Shown one piece after another: positions 62,715 to 64,000 of a DNA stretch of 64,000 nt. Source of the DNA: an uncultured Clostridia bacterium (GTDB lineage: Bacteria > Bacillota > Clostridia > Christensenellales > CAG-917); contig CANQBO010000004.1 in assembly GCA_947589475.1 (NCBI GenBank), positions 1-64,000 of the forward strand, given 5' to 3'. The notes under the pieces are model-generated. The model made no database searches and was not told the origin of the DNA. It saw only the letters and a list, made by a program, of their open reading frames with translations. Positions within the stretch are counted from its first letter, which is position 1; every line of letters starts with the position of its first letter. The position numbers and the translations under genes were made by a program.

Positions 62715-63986
62715 ATGAAAAAGAGAATTTTGTCGATAGTGCTCATTGTAGCGCTTGTGGCAACGCTCACGATCGGTCTTGCGATCGGGCTTACGGCTTG
62801 CAATCCAACCGAGGGCGAGTATGTCAATTCCGATTACTCAAACATCAAGGTCGGTTTCATTATGTTGCATGACCCCGCAAACTCGACATATGACAAGAAC
62901 TTCTACAACGCAATGGAAGAAGTCAGAAGAGGTCTCGGTCTCAGCGAGAGCCAAGTGCTGTACAGGCACACCATTCCCGAAGGACCCGAGTGCACACAGA
63001 CTGCGGATGACCTTGTCGAAGAAGGTTGCAACATCATCTTCGCAGACAGCTTCGGTCATGAGTCCTTCCTTTTGGCTTCCGCAAAGAAGCACCCGAACGT
63101 AGAATTCCTTCATGCAACAGGCACGCAGGCTCACACCGCAAATCAAAAGAATTTCCACAATGCATTCGCTTCCATCTATGAGGGCAGATACCTCGCAGGC
63201 GTTGCCGCAGGTCTCAAACTCAAAGAGATGGGCTATGGCGAAGGCGGTAGCAAGAATGTCAATAACCCCAAGGTCGGATATGTCGGAGCATTCACATATG
63301 CGGAAGTTATATCCGGTTATACCAGCTGGTTCCTCGGCGTTCGCTCCATAATCCCCGAAGCGACGATGGATGTCACATTTACAGGCAGTTGGTTTGATAT
63401 TGCTCTCGAGCAGACTGCGGCAGAAAAGCTCATCAGCGGCGGTTGTGTTCTGGTTTCTCAGCATGCCGACTCTCTCGGCGCACCTCAAGCTTGCGAAGCG
63501 GCGGGCATTCCCAACGTCTCCTACAACGGAAGCACAGAGGCGACAGGCCCCAACACCTTCATCATCTCTTCGAGAATCGACTGGGCGCCCTATCTCAAGT
63601 ATGCCATCAACTGCGTGCACACGGGTTCTCAAATCGCGACAGACTGGACGGGCACCATTGCAACGGGTTCCGTGCAAATTACAGCTCTCGGCAACAAGGT
63701 CTTTGCAGACAAGGCAAAAATTCAGGCAGAGCTTGACAAGGTGAGAGATCAGTTTATGGCGGGCACGCTTCATGTGTTTGCGACAGACAAGTTTACAGTA
63801 GATGGCAAAGAGCTAACCACTGACGAAACCCATGCAGATATAGATGACGACGGAAATCATAAAGACGACGAGCAGTATACGGTCGTAAGCGACGGATACT
63901 TCCATGAGTCCGAATTCCGTTCCGCACCTTATTTTGATAAGAATATCGACGGCATCACCTTGCTTGACACAAACTACGGCGACTAA
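62715..63986 (+). CDS. BMP-family (PnrA/Med-like) substrate-binding lipoprotein
   Basis: A 423-residue lipoprotein with lipobox LTAC (about residue 29). The BMP domain follows: IKVGFIMLHDPANSTYDKNF (about 44), ADSFGHESFLLASAKKHPNV (about 115), IYEGRYLAGVAAGLKLKEMG, VGYVGAFTYAEVISGYTSWF, GGCVLVSQHADSLGAPQACE. BMP proteins bind purine nucleosides for an ABC importer. The xpt neighbour fits purine salvage. The permease and ATPase genes would lie beyond the window. AAGGAG precedes the ATG. The TAA is at 63984-63986. Confidence 0.93.
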   Translation: MKKRILSIVLIVALVATLTIGLAIGLTACNPTEGEYVNSDYSNIKVGFIMLHDPANSTYDKNFYNAMEEVRRGLGLSESQVLYRHTIPEGPECTQTADDLVEEGCNIIFADSFGHESFLLASAKKHPNVEFLHATGTQAHTANQKNFHNAFASIYEGRYLAGVAAGLKLKEMGYGEGGSKNVNNPKVGYVGAFTYAEVISGYTSWFLGVRSIIPEATMDVTFTGSWFDIALEQTAAEKLISGGCVLVSQHADSLGAPQACEAAGIPNVSYNGSTEATGPNTFIISSRIDWAPYLKYAINCVHTGSQIATDWTGTIATGSVQITALGNKVFADKAKIQAELDKVRDQFMAGTLHVFATDKFTVDGKELTTDETHADIDDDGNHKDDEQYTVVSDGYFHESEFRSAPYFDKNIDGITLLDTNYGD

Positions 63987-64000
63987 TTTAGCTGTTAAAA

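Overview
The window is about 64 kb of chromosome from a Gram-positive-type bacterium, most likely a member of the Firmicutes (Clostridia). Evidence: the gene order ftsK/spoIIIE - rimO - pgsA - cinA - recA, a PyrR regulator, a CdaA-type diadenylate cyclase, lipobox lipoproteins with a BMP-type substrate binder, good AGGAGG-type ribosome binding sites, and no outer-membrane genes. A gut clostridial lineage is my inference. I see no phage, transposase, tRNA, rRNA or CRISPR array.

Layout. 0-1 kb: a 129-bp tandem repeat with strong hairpin potential. 1-7 kb: two paralogous winged-helix/membrane proteins, then uvrB and uvrA. 7-8 kb: a composite repeat region without genes. 8-15.4 kb: ftsK, rimO, pgsA, a short cinA and recA. 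15.4-21.3 kb: a MATE exporter, a zinc-ribbon/DUF898 membrane protein, a candidate structured RNA, a catalytically eroded LeuB-like protein and a ClC channel. 21.4-26.3 kb: a strong promoter, a leader with alternative folds and a terminator, then a giant BspA-type leucine-rich-repeat lipoprotein. 26.5-35 kb: a WYL regulator, aminotransferase, sirtuin, PH-domain protein, aspartokinase and GH3 glycosidase. 35-36.2 kb: the second composite repeat region, largely inverted relative to the first. 36.4-39.2 kb: cdaA, a membrane protein and holA. 39.3-42.6 kb: a geranylgeranyl-reductase-like flavoprotein, a radical SAM enzyme, pyrR and a DUF523 protein. 42.7-45.8 kb: a uracil uptake and salvage operon (uraA plus two upp paralogues) behind an attenuator-like leader. 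45.9-46.4 kb: an unusual alternating 32+23-bp repeat array. 46.4-52 kb: a TPR/DUF4037 pair, a metallo-beta-lactamase gene remnant and a large lipoprotein. 52.3-57.7 kb: DUF2461, TetR and a feoA-feoA-feoB-Cys-rich ferrous iron operon whose FeoB carries a duplicated extracellular insert. 57.9-64 kb: a two-domain class II aldolase, a lipoprotein with a G9 tract in its signal peptide, xpt and a BMP lipoprotein.

Themes. Pyrimidine salvage (uraA, upp x2, pyrR) and purine salvage (xpt, BMP lipoprotein) sit in short operons behind near-consensus promoters. DNA repair and recombination (uvrAB, recA, holA, ftsK) form the conserved core. Four lipoproteins (LRR, 949 aa, 653 aa, BMP) are preceded by their own promoters or close leaders. 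Intergenic DNA is crowded with dispersed repeats built around TGTCCGAGCG and around GGGGACCCC-type hairpins.
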